Shown here piece by piece: positions 1-13,058 of a DNA stretch of 64,000 bases. Location: NCBI GenBank assembly GCA_013365365.1, contig JABVXU010000122.1, positions 62,001 to 126,000 of the forward strand, in the 5' to 3' direction. Source of the DNA: Cruorifilaria tuberocauda (lineage: Eukaryota > Nematoda > Chromadorea > Rhabditida > Onchocercidae). Each line of letters opens with the position of its first letter. Within the stretch, counting starts at the first letter, position 1. The notes beneath the pieces are model-generated. The model had not been told where the DNA came from and did no database searches. It saw nothing but the letters and a program-made list of their open reading frames with translations. The translations under genes were made by a program, and so were the position numbers.

Positions 1-1676
1 CACTGGACCTCACGAAGATCGAATAAGACATCTTCTGAACAATGAGGTGGCTTCATTTGTACGCAAACAGTTAGCTGTTTATATTCGAGAATTGAAAGAA
101 GAATTCAGCAAAGGCTTGATATTACCAACTGATCGCGCAAAACCACAAGTGGTTTTGAAGGGAAAAACTACTATTGGAAAAGAACATGTTGACAAGAAGG
201 CATTCCAGAATCATGTGGTGCATTTTTTTATTTAAATCTTACAAAAATTTTCCCTGCCTACTCTTCATCAACCGTTTAGAACATATTTAAAACATAACTG
301 TTATGTTTAGCCAGATTAATATAGAATTTTTTTGCACTTTGAATTCCCTTTCTCAGTGTTAGTGTTTCTTTCAGGTAACTAGTGCTGATAGCGATATTAC
401 GAAATCTGCACGTAAGTTTTCGGTTTAAAATTTCTGGTTTTTTCGGATTTATTGTATTAAAATTTATAAATTATGAACACAGCCTTAATAGGTTCTCAGT
501 TATCTTACCAGGATTTCATGTTATTAATGAAATGAATTGTTTTAGCGGCCAACATCGACGTTAAAAATTTATCATTTACGGAATCGTTCAAAGTTCAGCC
601 GGATCAGTTATGGGAAGTACTTACAGAAATTGAGGTCCATTTTTCATGTTTATTTTAATTCATTGCTTTTTTTCATAGATATTATCCTTAAAAATTTCAT
701 CTGTTACAGATGATAAAGAAATGGTCGAACAATGACGCAAAGTTTGATCTCAAACCTCAAGGCGCTTTTGCATTATTTGGTGGCATGGTTACGGGTGAAT
801 TCGTTAAAATTGTAGGCTCTCATAAATTTTTGCTTGTTTTTTGAGAAAAGTGTTCCAATCGGATTTGGATTCAGAGAATTTAACAATGTCTGACTTTATT
901 CAATTACTATCTTCGCTTTCTATCATTTATATCTTGCTTCAATATTTTTTAGATTAATTTTGGTTATTTACTAGCCTGCTGTATTGCTGGAACTTAATCT
1001 TCATATAACAATTCTTATAGTCAATATATGATGTTTTTATTATTTAAGCAACGAATATCTGAGTCAAATAGTTCTTCAGGAACCATGTAAGGAACTTGTA
1101 ATGAAATGGCGCTTAAAAACTTATCCGTCGGGATGTTTCGCAAGTGTCACCTTCAGATTGAAAGATGAGGTTTGTGCATTTTACGAAATATTTCTAAGGA
1201 ATTCAGGAATAATATATATTGCAACTTTATCTACTATTTTCTATAAGTTTAAGATATTTTAACATCTGGTTTTTCAGGGAAGTTTAGTCACTTTTCTATG
1301 AACACAAGGGCGGTTTCGTTTTGGGATGTTTGAATCGGCTCAATATTTTCACTTTTAAAAATAAATTATTATTATTTCTCATTTATTTAGCACAAGGAAA
1401 ATTTTCTCAAGTTGTTCAAAAATTGAAGTCGTAGAATACAGTGTATTGCGTTAATTTTGAGTTTGAGACAAGTTACAAGGACTTTTCTGGTTCATGTTAA
1501 TTTATTTATTAATATATATCTATATTATGTTAAGTTTTCAGAGAGATAGTACAACACTGGAAGTGGATGTAACGGGCATCCCATCGACGGAATATGATAC
1601 TACTGAGAATGGTCTACATCGTTTTTATATACAGAACATTATGAGGACATTTGGATTTGGAGTGCACATCTTCTGA
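1..1676 (+). CDS. AHSA1: Activator of Hsp90 ATPase (AHA1), 3' part
   Basis: Hsp90 co-chaperone that binds the Hsp90 middle and N-terminal domains and stimulates its ATPase in the cytosol. The start lies left of the window. Visible exons are about 1-214 (or 217), 375-411, 546-634, 710-811, 1080-1169 and 1542-1676; all junction phases close and give about 150 residues. The first exon carries the end of the N-terminal Aha1 domain (ELKEEFSKGLILP). The later exons form the C-terminal AHSA1/START-like domain: FTESFKVQPDQLWEVLTEIE, ALFGGMVTGEFVKI, KWRLKTYPSGCFASVTFRL, and the family's C-terminal pattern RFYIQNIMRTFGFGVHIF before TGA. Human AHSA1 is 338 aa, so about 55 percent is missing here. The only unclear boundary is the first donor, where neither candidate (GTGGTG, GTGCAT) is strong. 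Confidence 0.93.
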
Positions 1677-4600
1677 AGTTTGGCTTTTGGAGTTATATGA
1701 TTGAAAACTTTTGTCTTTGATGTTCTGATATGTAATTTATTTAAGAAAGTTTCTAGCAGTGTGAGATAGTAAGGAACTTTTTAAGCAGCTTTCCCCTAAA
1801 ATATTAATAGCTTTCTCAAATTCTGAAATCTCAAAATTTTTAAAATCCGGACGAATTCATTCGCACAAAAAATAAAAAGATGAATCAGTGAGTATTGCGA
1901 AATGAAATCAATTCTTTCTGGATATATTAATCTTCAATAGCATTATTACACGTATGAAAAACATTACACTGAAACGAGTGAAAAATAAAAGTTTTCGAAA
2001 TGCTAGCTATTAATAGTAGCGAAGATATGCTTCAATGTTAAAGTGACAGTATCCGGCGATTGACATGTAAATGAAAGGAGTTCAACAAAGTGAAGCACCG
2101 ATTCCTTCAAGGATTATTTTAAGAGAATATGAGGTAATGAAGGAAAAGCCTGTGATTTTACCTTATTTATAGATCAGAAGTTTTATCATTTAAGTAGTAG
2201 GAATCATTCCATGTTTTGTCGATTCAATGCGATGAAAAATAATAAATATCAATCTAACAAGCAACCAATTATATCCCTCAAATAAGTTTCGAATTTGAGG
2301 AGAAAATTTGATTAGCTACTGCTTGTTTTGCATTTGCATCAACATTGTTGAGGATTTAGAGGAAAGGAAAGAAAACGCAGTTTTTGTTAAATTCTCTTTG
2401 GCTCTTACACTTTCTGTTGTAATAAATGAAATGAATTGTTTAATCGTATTTTATTTACATGCAATACGTTAATTAGAATTAAAAGAGAAACGGCTATTAA
2501 CTGTTTCCTTTACATTCATTAATTATGTCGCACCAAATGGACAACCATTATTATTGTTTTCCTCCAATTTTTAATATGTGCGTGGGAAATGGAAAAAGAA
2601 AAAATGTTCATTATCAGAATCCTGAAAATCGTTGCTATAGAAAATGAAGTTAACGAGAATGAATAACATAGATTGTTATCATAGATTATATCATAAATTA
2701 TTTCTCATTTTTGGTATCATAGATTGTTTCTTATTTTTGTGCTAAATTCTGGTAATTTTACAAGTAGTTTTCTTTATTGCAGGAACATTATGTTCGTCAT
2801 TAAATTTTTGGAAGCATAGTTTTGTTTTCAATGTTTGAAATTGTAAATTTAGGTTTTTATTTATATTTCAAAGGATCAATGCGAAATCATCATTCATAGC
2901 GTAGAACTTTAAATCAGCAAATAAGAAAAAATGAAATTTATTTTATTTGTAAAATTCTTATCCATACTTTCACTTTTTATCTTAAATTATATTCTTTTTC
3001 ATTTTTGTTTCTCTTTTTTTTTCTTCAAGTGCCGTGAAAGTTCTCAGAGTTGTTTAATGCCTTAGTTTTTTAGCTGGTACATTTTTGCACTCAACAAACG
3101 TTCAGAATAAAAAGCAGAAATAAGCTAATAATAAAGTTGAAGTTTCATAAATTTCAGAGGATAATGAAGCAAATTTTCCAATTTCAAAAATTTTTTCATT
3201 AGAATTGTTTTTGTAACGGTGATTCAAGTATTTAAATATTATTGCTTAAATACTTAAAATTTTCAGGTTATTTTAACCAAAATTCAAATTTTATTAAATT
3301 TCATTTTCTTTAAATTTAGAACAAAGAAACTTCTACTCGTCTTAATTTTGTACAAGGTAACTTTATTATTTTCATCACTTGCTTCAGGTTTTAGAATTTT
3401 TAATCAGACTATTTGGTTGTTTTGGAATTGAGATTTTGTTTTGTTTTTTGCTCATCGAAAAAGTAGTCAAAAAGATCTGATCATTTGATATCTCCAAATG
3501 GATGAGAGCATTCGACATACAATATTTTAATATCAGTGAGATTTTCATCATGTAAGGACAATAAATATCCTTTTGGAAACAATTTGTAGAAAGAAACATT
3601 ATTATCGGAAGGTTGTAATAATCCCTTTAAAAGTTTTCACATATTGCAGTTTCCATCGCTTCACTTCATTTTCGGTTGTTTTTATAATTTCTAGAAAAAA
3701 TTTTCAATTTTTTCAAGACTCATGAATTTGCTTCTAATCACTTCCAAATTTTTCTTTTGTTAATTTGATGAATCAGAGGAATGATTATTTCCTGTTGTGA
3801 TCACTAATAAATTTTTATGAAAAAATAACATGAATTTGGAAGCAATTTAAAATCAATAAACTTAAAATTTTAATGCTTTTGTAATTGTTACAGGTGATTT
3901 TACTACTTAGGTAATAATAATAATAGTAATGATAATAATAATAAAAAATGGTGCGAGAAAAGTTTTGCTCAATCTAAGTAATAATAGATTTTCTTAGACA
4001 AATTTATTCTGATGTTCTGTTCTTTTCTCAAAAGAATTTCCTATGTCAATCACTTACCAATTCTTCATATTCCACAGTCAGTCTGAGTTTTAGCAAATAA
4101 AGATAACAAGTCGCCTTTCTAGGTTCTAGAAAACTCTAAAAGGCGATATTTCGATATCAAATTTTCTGTTATTTAATCTCTTTCAAATAAAGATAAGTTA
4201 AGTATGGAATTATGGAGATCATATGCATTTGCATTGTCACAGTAAAAGACAAGAAAAGCAATTTGAAGTCTTGTACATTTAAATTATAATACATTTAAGA
4301 ATAAATTTTAGTTGTTTTTCACCTTTAATCTCTTCTCTAAGGTTGATAAACAGTTCTATTTTGAAAGCAATTCAAATATTGCGCATTAAATTTAGTTTAT
4401 AATTGTCATGGCAACATTGCTTGCTAATTTTAAAAATCACACACTACTTTTCCAATTTTTTCTTCTTGCTGTCACAATAACATATCATATGTTAGCTAAC
4501 TGCCATGCACAGACCCATAGACCCATAAGCCATCCCAATGTCGTCTGTCTAAGCATTTTTTCGGCTTCTTTTAAAACCTCACAAACTGAGACATTACTGC

Positions 4601-5723
4601 TTCTTGCAAATTCATTTATGTCACAAAAGAAATGTAAAATTCTGTCATTCTCCTTTTATTTCTTCAGGAATTTCATGTCTCTAAAAACACGGTAATCTTG
4701 TCTAACTTTTCCTATTACACTTTCTTTTTTTTGGGACTTTATGGCACTTTCATTTGACAGATTTTTGCTTAGTTTCGAGTTATTTTTTGCAAAGTGCATT
4801 ATTTGGAAATTTATATTTGAGAACTTTTTATGGTCATTCCCATTCAATCACTAAAATATTGAAGTTTTGAATAGGTTATAGTGTTGAAATTCAGTTGCAA
4901 TGCAGAATCATCATTCTTACGTTTGATGTAGAAAATCAATTGCTCTTTTTAGGTTGGCTATAGCAGACTGAGATTTCGATTTCTTTTATCCAGAAATATT
5001 CGTTCAATTCGAATTGGAAGAAACCAAGTTATAAATCAACACGAATCTTTTATTTCTATTATTATCAGGACTGCTTTTCTTAATTTTGTATTTTTAATCC
5101 GTTTAACTTTGTCTTTTTTAATTGCTCTATCTATATTGTTGGTCTAAAAGCAATCCACTTCACAAAAATTATTCGCAATTTTGATATAATAAAATTTTCC
5201 CATTATAAAATAATTTCTCAAAATTTACGTTTTTTATTTTCCATATAAATAGAATTCATATCATCGTTTGGACTAAATCTTGAGCGAACATCTCAGTTCA
5301 AATATGTAAGCTTACAATATTTTCTTTCCTGGTCAAAAGATTTTCAGGGACTTCAGATGAAATTAAGAATGTAAATTGTAACTCCTAAACTTAACATTTT
5401 CGAGTGTAAATCTCCCTTCATTTTCAACTGCACCTCGATATGCTGAAGTTTCTGAACTTGCAAGTAGAGAGATCCTTCGCATTTAAGAGAACCACGTACA
5501 CTTCGTTCGTTATCATTTTGATTAGAAGTTGAAATAGCTTTCTAAATTTATTTTAAGAGAAGATGTTTTTTCAGTTCCTCAGAGTGGTCATCAATAAATT
5601 GGCTGAATCAAAAGAGGCCCATAAGAATGCTTCCAATAATTCGAAACTAAGTAAAGCCGTGGAGTAGAACTGCGAGCAATTAACTCCGTATTCCTTTCCG
5701 GATGACGTACGCTGCTGCATCTG
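1677..5723. other. Gene-free AT-rich stretch
   Basis: Downstream of AHA1 I see no exon chain. It holds AT-rich sequence with a short ATA/GTA-type triplet run near 3910-3950 and scattered short chance frames. A 95-codon frame at 4408-4695 starts with a hydrophobic stretch but shows no recognisable domain or splice context, so I leave it uncalled. Confidence 0.6.
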
Positions 5724-6533
5724 TTAGCCGTCTTTAGCTCCCGTCCATTGTTGAAGGGAATGATTGAGGTGATTGTGATAGTCATATTGCTGGTATTGGC
5801 AATGGAATATGATCCTTTTCTATATATTTAAATGAAGCCTTCCTTTTTCTTTCATTTTAACGAAAATTATATTACATCCTTTAGGGAAATTACACACTGT
5901 GGAAGGAGTCTCATCTGTATAACCTGTTGTGCTGGACAGCTCGGATCTGCTCGAGTTTTGATAACACTGAAGTGAATTACTTTCTTTCTCATTTGGCTGC
6001 TGCAAGATTCAGCGCAACGGAAAGAATTCGGCAGCTTTGTGAAAATAAAAGATATGAATGCGTAAATAAGCGATTAGCAGAGAGATAATGTGTAGAGAGA
6101 GAGAAAGATATATTTATTGAAACGAAAAATGAATTGATGAAAGTAAATCTCTCGGAGAGACAGAGAGGCAATCAAGATATTATTGGTATTCAGTTTTCCT
6201 CATCTTATGCTTCTGCCTTTGTCCAGCATATCGGCTGTTCTCTTCATCGGTTACCAATACTTTCAGAAAACTGAAATCGGAAGACTGGAATACTATAGAT
6301 TTCAAAATTCAAAAAGCTTAGAAGTTGAAGGATTTCTCAGAATATAAATGGAGCTCAGCTTTTGTAATTGAGCTAATTTGCTCCGGTTTCTCCTCTGTTT
6401 TCAGTCGTCCCATTATTTCTCTCTGCTTCTACCTATGTTTTAATTCTAGACATCATTTTCCCTAATTTTACCTTCTCATATCTCTATTAAGTTTCTCTCT
6501 GTAACCAGTTGCTTTTTTCTTGCGCTCTTTCAT
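5724..6533 (-). CDS. Candidate small three-exon protein, unknown function
   Basis: A low-confidence gene model on the minus strand. Exon 1 (6533-6472) follows a TTCCAG that could accept a spliced leader one base before the ATG; it is basic (MKERKKKATGYREKLNRDMR) and ends AG|GTAAAA. Exon 2 (5999-5876) follows CTTGCAG and ends GAT|GTAATA. Exon 3 (5789-5724) follows ACCAG and ends in TAA. The phases close exactly, giving about 83 residues. No domain, signal peptide or membrane segment is recognised. A second frame is also open through exon 2, so the frame choice rests only on the splice phases. It may be a chance assembly of open frames. Confidence 0.28.
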
Positions 6534-8621
6534 ACTGGAACAACAGTAGAAATCAGTCAAGATCCGGAAATTAGAACTGTAATGTCGGTATTAAATGAGT
6601 GAGTGAGTGGCTACATCAGCAATTTGTTTTTATATTAAATTTAAAAACCTTATCAAATTGAAGATTGATTTCAAATTCCATCCTGAAACCTTTTAAGAAA
6701 CTTTTTAAATGTTTTTTAAGCCATGAAAATTTGCAGTTAACTTTCTTTTTTGAAATAATGAACAGATCCATGAAAATGAGTGTAAACTGTTCTTTGAAGT
6801 ACATTTTATTTCATGGCTTTAAATTTACTCCACTAGCCAACTTCAACGAATTACTTCTGAAAAGCATTCTGCACACTCAATTCAACACTCAAGTAATGAA
6901 TTGCTACTTAATGAAGAAATTACCGCAAAACAAATGATTTGTCAACAGTTGTGGAAATGTTTATTGCTAGTTTTCTTTTTTTTTATAAAACGACCAACTA
7001 ATTGTTCTTCGCAGCTTACACACAAATGAATTATGCTGTAATTTTAAAAATATTTTGAGAATGCAATTGGTTAAAAAGATATATTTGATTAAACCAAATG
7101 GCCTTGAAGTATTAATTTCACCGTCTTCTTGGGCTTGTTTGATGATAATATTTATTATCATTTCATTGACCATGCTTTTCTTGAATTTATCTTTTCTGCT
7201 TCAGCATATTAATTATTCAGGATCTTTCCGTTCTATAATATATTTTTATCTGATTTGTGTCATACTTTATATTTCAATTTTTGTAAAATATACTAGTCAT
7301 CAAATTGAATATTTTTCATACGGGTTTCTCTCATTCGAAATTTTATTTCAGAAATATAAAAATTCAGAAAAATTGGAAAAATTAATAAATAAATGGAAGA
7401 ATTATTTGTCTTTGTATATTGCAGTTGTTTATAATCATAATAAATTTATGAACGTTTTCAAGTTATTCTACTGCACTTTTGCAATTTGTCATTAACAATA
7501 ATTAGGTGCAAAATTGATCAGGAAATATTTCAAAGAAAATAGAGAAAGGGAATTCTTTTTTTCAAACTTTATGTTAAAGGTTAAAAACCAAGAAAACTGA
7601 AACTATGATATTGTTATGAACCACAATAAACTTTTCTCTTCATCATCGCAGTTTTCGTTTTCGTCCTTCCATCATCCCTCCTCATATTTTCATCCCAGAC
7701 CGATCTTAGATCCTCTGGCAAAATTTATCCGAATAATGATATCATCCAAAAAAATGTGATAAGATGAAGAAACAGTTGATGTTTCTTCCATTTTATAAAT
7801 TAATAATGAATTGTTAAAAATGATTTTACTAAATGGGAAACATTCATGGCAATATTAGATTGAGTATTTCTCGACATAAGCTTGAACAATATTCATTTGT
7901 TCTTCATTGTTTAACATGAAATGAATGAGATGTGAATTTCATCTCATTTTTTAATAATGCATTCTGAGATGCGACATCCTGGTAGCTTCTGTAAAGCGAT
8001 CAATTAGCATCTTTCCAGATAAGATCTAATTCAACAGTTATTATCAATCACATCAACTGTTCTTTTTTAGCTGAGAAAATTTTCTTAACTAAAAAAAATA
8101 AACTAATGCTAAATAAATCTGATACAATAATCAAGTTAAAATAATCTAATCTATACTTTTATTTTAGTTGAAATTATCCTAGAGCAGATAATACTATTAC
8201 TCTGATCAATTTTAATTCTGCATTTCTTTTCCATTACTTTCTTTTTATTAGTTTTTAACCCTAATATAGGTATATTTTTTAATCAAATCATTGCTTTAAT
8301 TCGCTTTATGAATTCTTATTTGAAAGTATAGTAATTGTTATCGCTGGAAACAATTTGAATGAGGAAGAGAGAAACATTCAGCAAAAATACAAATAAGTTA
8401 TCTTGGCCATTATCGGTTGAATGAAATAATTATCTTTAATTTATCATAAATTTGCAACTATGGATTTAGTAATTTGATTTTCATTTAATAAACTTGTTCG
8501 TGATGATATATGTATATATCCCCGTGTGAAATCTATCATTTAATGAAATTTTTTTTTTAATATAAATGTGATCTAAATGATACGAAGTCGTAGATGACTA
8601 TAAGAATATGATTTATTTCAG
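6534..8621. other. Intergenic stretch with purine-rich tract nearby
   Basis: No supported gene. A GA-rich tract lies just left of it, at about 6085-6165, inside the intron of the candidate small gene. A 145-codon AT-rich hydrophobic frame at 7061-7495 is open, but its composition is what AT-rich DNA yields by chance. Confidence 0.5.
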
Positions 8622-9409
8622 AGTGAGACAAAGATAGTATTAGGATACTGTTTGAAGAGAAAGAGCAAGCATATGGTTTGGCTAGCAGAGATGTTATTAA
8701 TATTATCAACATTTGTATGCTGCTTTTAATCACAATATCCGTTCTCTTCGTTTATACGGTTGCACTGATTGTCTTCTTTATGGGATGGTGTACTCTGATA
8801 CCAATGATGTTTCATCCAAGAAAGGAAATTCCATTTTGCGCCGTGAAGTCACCACGGCGGAACACTAAATATGGCAATGTTGAATCTACTATTTCTAGCT
8901 CGTCAGTTTACGCACTTAATGCTCAAGATTTTAACAGTTTTTGTTAATTTAAAGAACTTAATTCAAATATGATCAACTTAATTCAGATCATAATTTCGAT
9001 TTTGTATTCATAAAATTTTAATAACGTTTAGATTATCAATAGAATATGCGCATCGAATTTTCGCATCAGCGGAGAAACTGGACAGGAGGTATTCATCATA
9101 TAACGTTCGTTCACCACCATTAAGCGATTACCTTCACCCAAAATATTCACTGCCTCCAATAAAAATTGATTTTGATGCGGAACAGGTGAACAGGGTTTCA
9201 ATAATTTCATTTAATCTTGAATTTGAATTTAATTAAAATTCAAGCGCACTTATTTGTTAATTTCATGTTTTTTTCAGATGTACTTTAAGGAATATTTACG
9301 GACACCTGCTCATTTATCCGTGAAAAAAATGTTATTACCAAAACCAATGCCAGAGAGCAAATCACTGAAATCATCATCAGTTCCTCAATATGAAACTGTA
9401 ATTGTATAG
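8622..9409 (+). CDS. Small single-pass membrane protein, unrecognised; 5' end unresolved
   Basis: Three coding-like segments lie in a row. The first (about 8640-8930) holds a strong hydrophobic segment (ICMLLLITISVLFVYTVALI) followed by a polar tail, so a type II or III single-pass topology is likely. The second runs from 9032 or 9043 to 9185 and encodes a tyrosine- and proline-rich stretch (RRYSSYNVRSPPLSDYLHP) ending CAG|GTGAAC. The third (9278-9409) follows TTTTTTTCAG and ends SVPQYETVIV-TAG. The last intron is convincing. The donor after segment one is not, because no strong GT in the right phase is visible. The frame of segment one also has a TGA just inside the acceptor at 8621, so translation probably starts at the ATG within the hydrophobic segment (about 8717), or an upstream exon is missed. 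I recognise no family. Confidence 0.55.
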
Positions 9410-12400
9410 AATCACTCCTCTTTTATCTCTCTCTCTTTCTTCATGTTTTGTTTTTTATTCCATTTCTTGAGAAGATTGAATGCCGAAAAATCAAGCAAAT
9501 TACTAAAGAATGCTTCTATCATGGACAGAAAGAAAAACAAACTGAACTATCTTTTATTGTGGCGCTTCTGTAACAAACAGAGTTCATGCACAAAAGCAGT
9601 AAGAAAATCGGATGTTTTACGATATCGTTATGACAAATAGAATTTTCAAATCAGTCGTGAAGAATAGGTATTTTGGTCAATATTTATTTACAGGCAACTG
9701 CGAAGTAAAACTTTGATAATTAAGTACTACATTTAATTTTACTTTGTAAAAATTCCGAATAGCTTGAATTAACGGCAAATATTGTGAAATGAAATTTCTC
9801 AATGAAAAACATTCAATTACTTTCTTCTTTCGTTAAGTAATGGAGTCATTTGTTTTTAAATTTTTTTTCGATTTTTTTGAAATTCATATGCACTGTTTCG
9901 CTGGTAAACCAAATGTCACAACTAATTTAGGGATTTTAAATGCGGGAAATGCACATATTGCTAGGTTGTTTTTCATATGAAATTTAAATTTTAAATTCGG
10001 AGACGGAGACAGTAAGGAAAAAAGAACGATAATAATGTAAGCAGAGTATTTCACGTGTTCTTATTTTCACTGTTCTCATTTGACCTCAAAGTGAGATGTT
10101 GTTGCACAGCATCAGAATTATTCTATTAAAGATAGAAGCAGCAATATGAAATAGTTTTTGCTCAAAATATATTTTATATAATTGTAATTTATATTTTCGC
10201 ATCACTTTTTTATTTTTTAGAATCTTATTTGCTTATAGATATGATCATCAAATTTATCGTTTCTAAACTTTGAGTGTATCAAGTCAATATCAGTGCCACG
10301 TAATGTGATGGTGAAAAACTGTTCGCAACTAATTCCCTGATCATTCATTATCAAGGCTTCTTTACCCGGAAAATGAGTTCTTGGGATTCATGACTTGCGA
10401 AACATTTGATAAATTCTCCCACATCTCGTCATCTTTTGCACTGTGCAAATGAAAAACTTTCCGATTTTTATTAAAAAAGCAGTGATCCCTCATCTAAAGT
10501 GTTTGATAAATTCAATTTCTAATCAGCCATAAGTTATGATAATGCTCTATCAAAAATATAAATTAGGAGTAGTAATAAGAGACGAAACTGGAATTGATAT
10601 TATCAATGCTATAACATGTCTATGTGAATTTATTGTTTGAAAATATATGGGATACAAAATAGAGCTAATTAAGATTGACACGAATTTTAGGAAGCCATGC
10701 TTATATCTTCTAGAAAATTACGGACAGCGTTTGGGAAGTGATTTAGAGCAATGTTGTCATTGAGGAATTTATATATAAGCTAAGCAAATCGTTATTAGTA
10801 GCATAGAAATTTATGAAAAAAATATTGTTAAAGTTCGCAACATATAGTTAATTTTTATAGAATTTGTGATCAACGTAACTAATGTTTGAAGGAAGCAAAA
10901 ACTTTCCGATAATTGTATGAGAAATATTCCTTAAGCATCATTTAACATTATTTAATATTGATATATATTAGAACATCTTGGTCATTCTTGATTTTTGGAA
11001 TCTGATTCAAGGGTTATCCTTTTCTGTCTAAGAGTCTTAATTATCTCTAGCTTTATGAAAAACCTCTTACTAGTACTGAATAAATGTTGAAGGTCTATTG
11101 CTTGATAATTTGATTTCTGACTTTACTTGAAAATTAGTGTCAAACTTCTCATATTTGGATTTCTTATCCTCCAAATTAGATCTTATATTATCGCATAATC
11201 CTTTACACTGTAGCTATCATTTACTACACAGCATTTGTCCTGAAAAGACCATTTAGGGTAACTGTACACAAAAGAGAAGTGCCGAGCATAGATTGAATTC
11301 CGCGAAGTAGTGGAATTTTGTACTTATTAAGAACATGAAAAATCTGAAGCCAATATAACATTAGTGCTGCATATGGTCTTTCTTTTTTTCAAGATTGAGA
11401 GGTTTAGACAATCGGCAAAAACAGTGCTTATGCACTTCTGCATAAAGTGATTTAATAATTTTATAGCTAGTTCCTACGGCAGTTGAATACATTTATTCAT
11501 AAACCTTAACACAAACAATGGAAATCAGCAGACATATCCATCTTATCACATTATATTCTAATCTATTTGGTAGCTTCCGTTTGTGTTGGATCAGTTCTCG
11601 GTTTATTGTGATCTTTTTGAGCTGATGAATTGACATTCTGTTTAATAAAATTAACTCCAGCAATTTTTTTGATATTTGTCGAATAAAATTATAAATAATG
11701 AAGACCTATTTGATTCCTCGGATGTCTTTTTATCTACTGGAGAAAATTTTCTTTGTTTTCCGTTTCGTTTTATTATTTTTTGATGCCGAATTTTAAAAAT
11801 TTGTGAAGTGAGCAGAAACTTAAGGATTAAACTGATGGACATTATTATCATGAAAGAATTTCTAGCACTCATATCTCATACCTCGAAATTACACCACTCA
11901 TCCTCTCTTTTCATCACTCAGGTATTCCTTACTTATGACATCTTTTATGGCATACTTAAAGCATCTTCTGTTATCGAAAAATATCCTGAAAGAAATCAAA
12001 AGATCGTATTTTTACTGTTCTTTGAAATGATAATGAGGCTGAAAAAACCGGTACTTTTTTGCTTCCCACAGACTCTTCCCATTGCTTCTCCGATAAGCCT
12101 TTTGTAATTCTCAAGCCTGATTGGTTGTGAACATTTTTTTTTGTTACTTTCTGCCTTATCCAACTACTTTGTGTTGATTCTTCTTTACTATTACCTTTAC
12201 ACCTTTCACTTTTTCGCTTAATTTCCTAAAAACAACTTTGTTTTTCCTTCGGCCATTTATTTAGTGCTTTATCATTCATTGCTACTAGATTGGGAAGAGA
12301 ACGGAAGAGTAAAAATCATACATATAGAGCATAGTGTATCATATATCGTCGAAATTTTAGAAACACTAATCAAGGAGATTAGAAAGGACTGAACGGTCAG

Positions 12401-12488
12401 TTTAATCTTAAATAGGTTTTAGCCATAAAATTTAATCTTCAAAAATTATGCTTGTTCTGCATTAATTAGATTTGATTGTGATATTTAG
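9410..12488. other. Gene-free stretch
   Basis: No exon chain found on either strand. A 65-codon open frame at 9443-9640 directly follows the membrane-protein stop and is probably 3' untranslated sequence. A stop-free frame at about 12290-12398 reads like coding sequence and may be an upstream exon of the next candidate, but no splice phase fixes it. Confidence 0.45.
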
Positions 12489-13058
12489 CTTATTTGGAAA
12501 ACGGATTTGAATATGTTCCCTTCAAACCTTATTTTCGTCCACCTGGGATGATGGTCAATCCATATCTTCTGCAAAAGAATGCATTGAAGAGAATAAGCGA
12601 TGAAGCAGGAAAGAGAGGAAATACGTAACATCTTATATACCCTGAAGGGAGTTGCAGAAGTGTGGAGGACTTTAGAGGACTTTATGTCGACGAAAATCTA
12701 CCTGAAGAACATAGGTAGAAAGCATTTTTGGCATTGCATTCGCTATCATCGGCGCTTCATTTCCGGTACAAGTTTCATCAAATGCATCCAAATCAACATC
12801 CACTTCTTGCTGTTTTCCGGACAACTCTAATTTAAACTTTCGCACCTTTAACTTCCTCTTCTTCATTATACTTTATCATTCTTTAAAAACGAAAATTTTG
12901 TATTGCTTAAATTCAATATCAAAGCAAAAAAACTTTTCACAATCTTTTTTACAAAACTTGTACACAATTTGATGATAGTTTTTCAATTCTATTTCCTACT
13001 TTTTTAAATTTAAATAATTTACTTCAGGCATGGAAACAATTTTCGAAGCTTTCTTTAA
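12489..13058 (+). CDS. Candidate 3' exons of an unknown gene
   Basis: Exon 12489-12624 follows GATATTTAG and has a natural-looking reading (ENGFEYVPFKPYFRPPGMMV, then NPYLLQKNALKRISDEAGKR). It ends AC|GTAACA in phase 2. A strong acceptor, TTTACTTCAG, at 13018-13027 then gives a short last exon (13028-13058) ending in TAA with the phase closing. I do not recognise the protein, and the 5' exons are not found. The sequence between these exons also has long open frames on both strands, which makes the region ambiguous: it could be a decayed gene rather than an intact one. Confidence 0.35.

Noticed and set aside
4408..4695. 95-codon plus-strand frame starting with a hydrophobic stretch
   Set aside because: A signal-like start alone is weak in AT-rich DNA; there is no splice context, domain or neighbouring exon.
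5989..6171. 60-codon minus-strand frame
   Set aside because: It runs through a GA-rich repeat tract; the protein reflects the repeat composition.
11808..12107. 99-codon plus-strand frame
   Set aside because: It starts at GTG, has no domain, and no splice phase links it to the exon at 12489.
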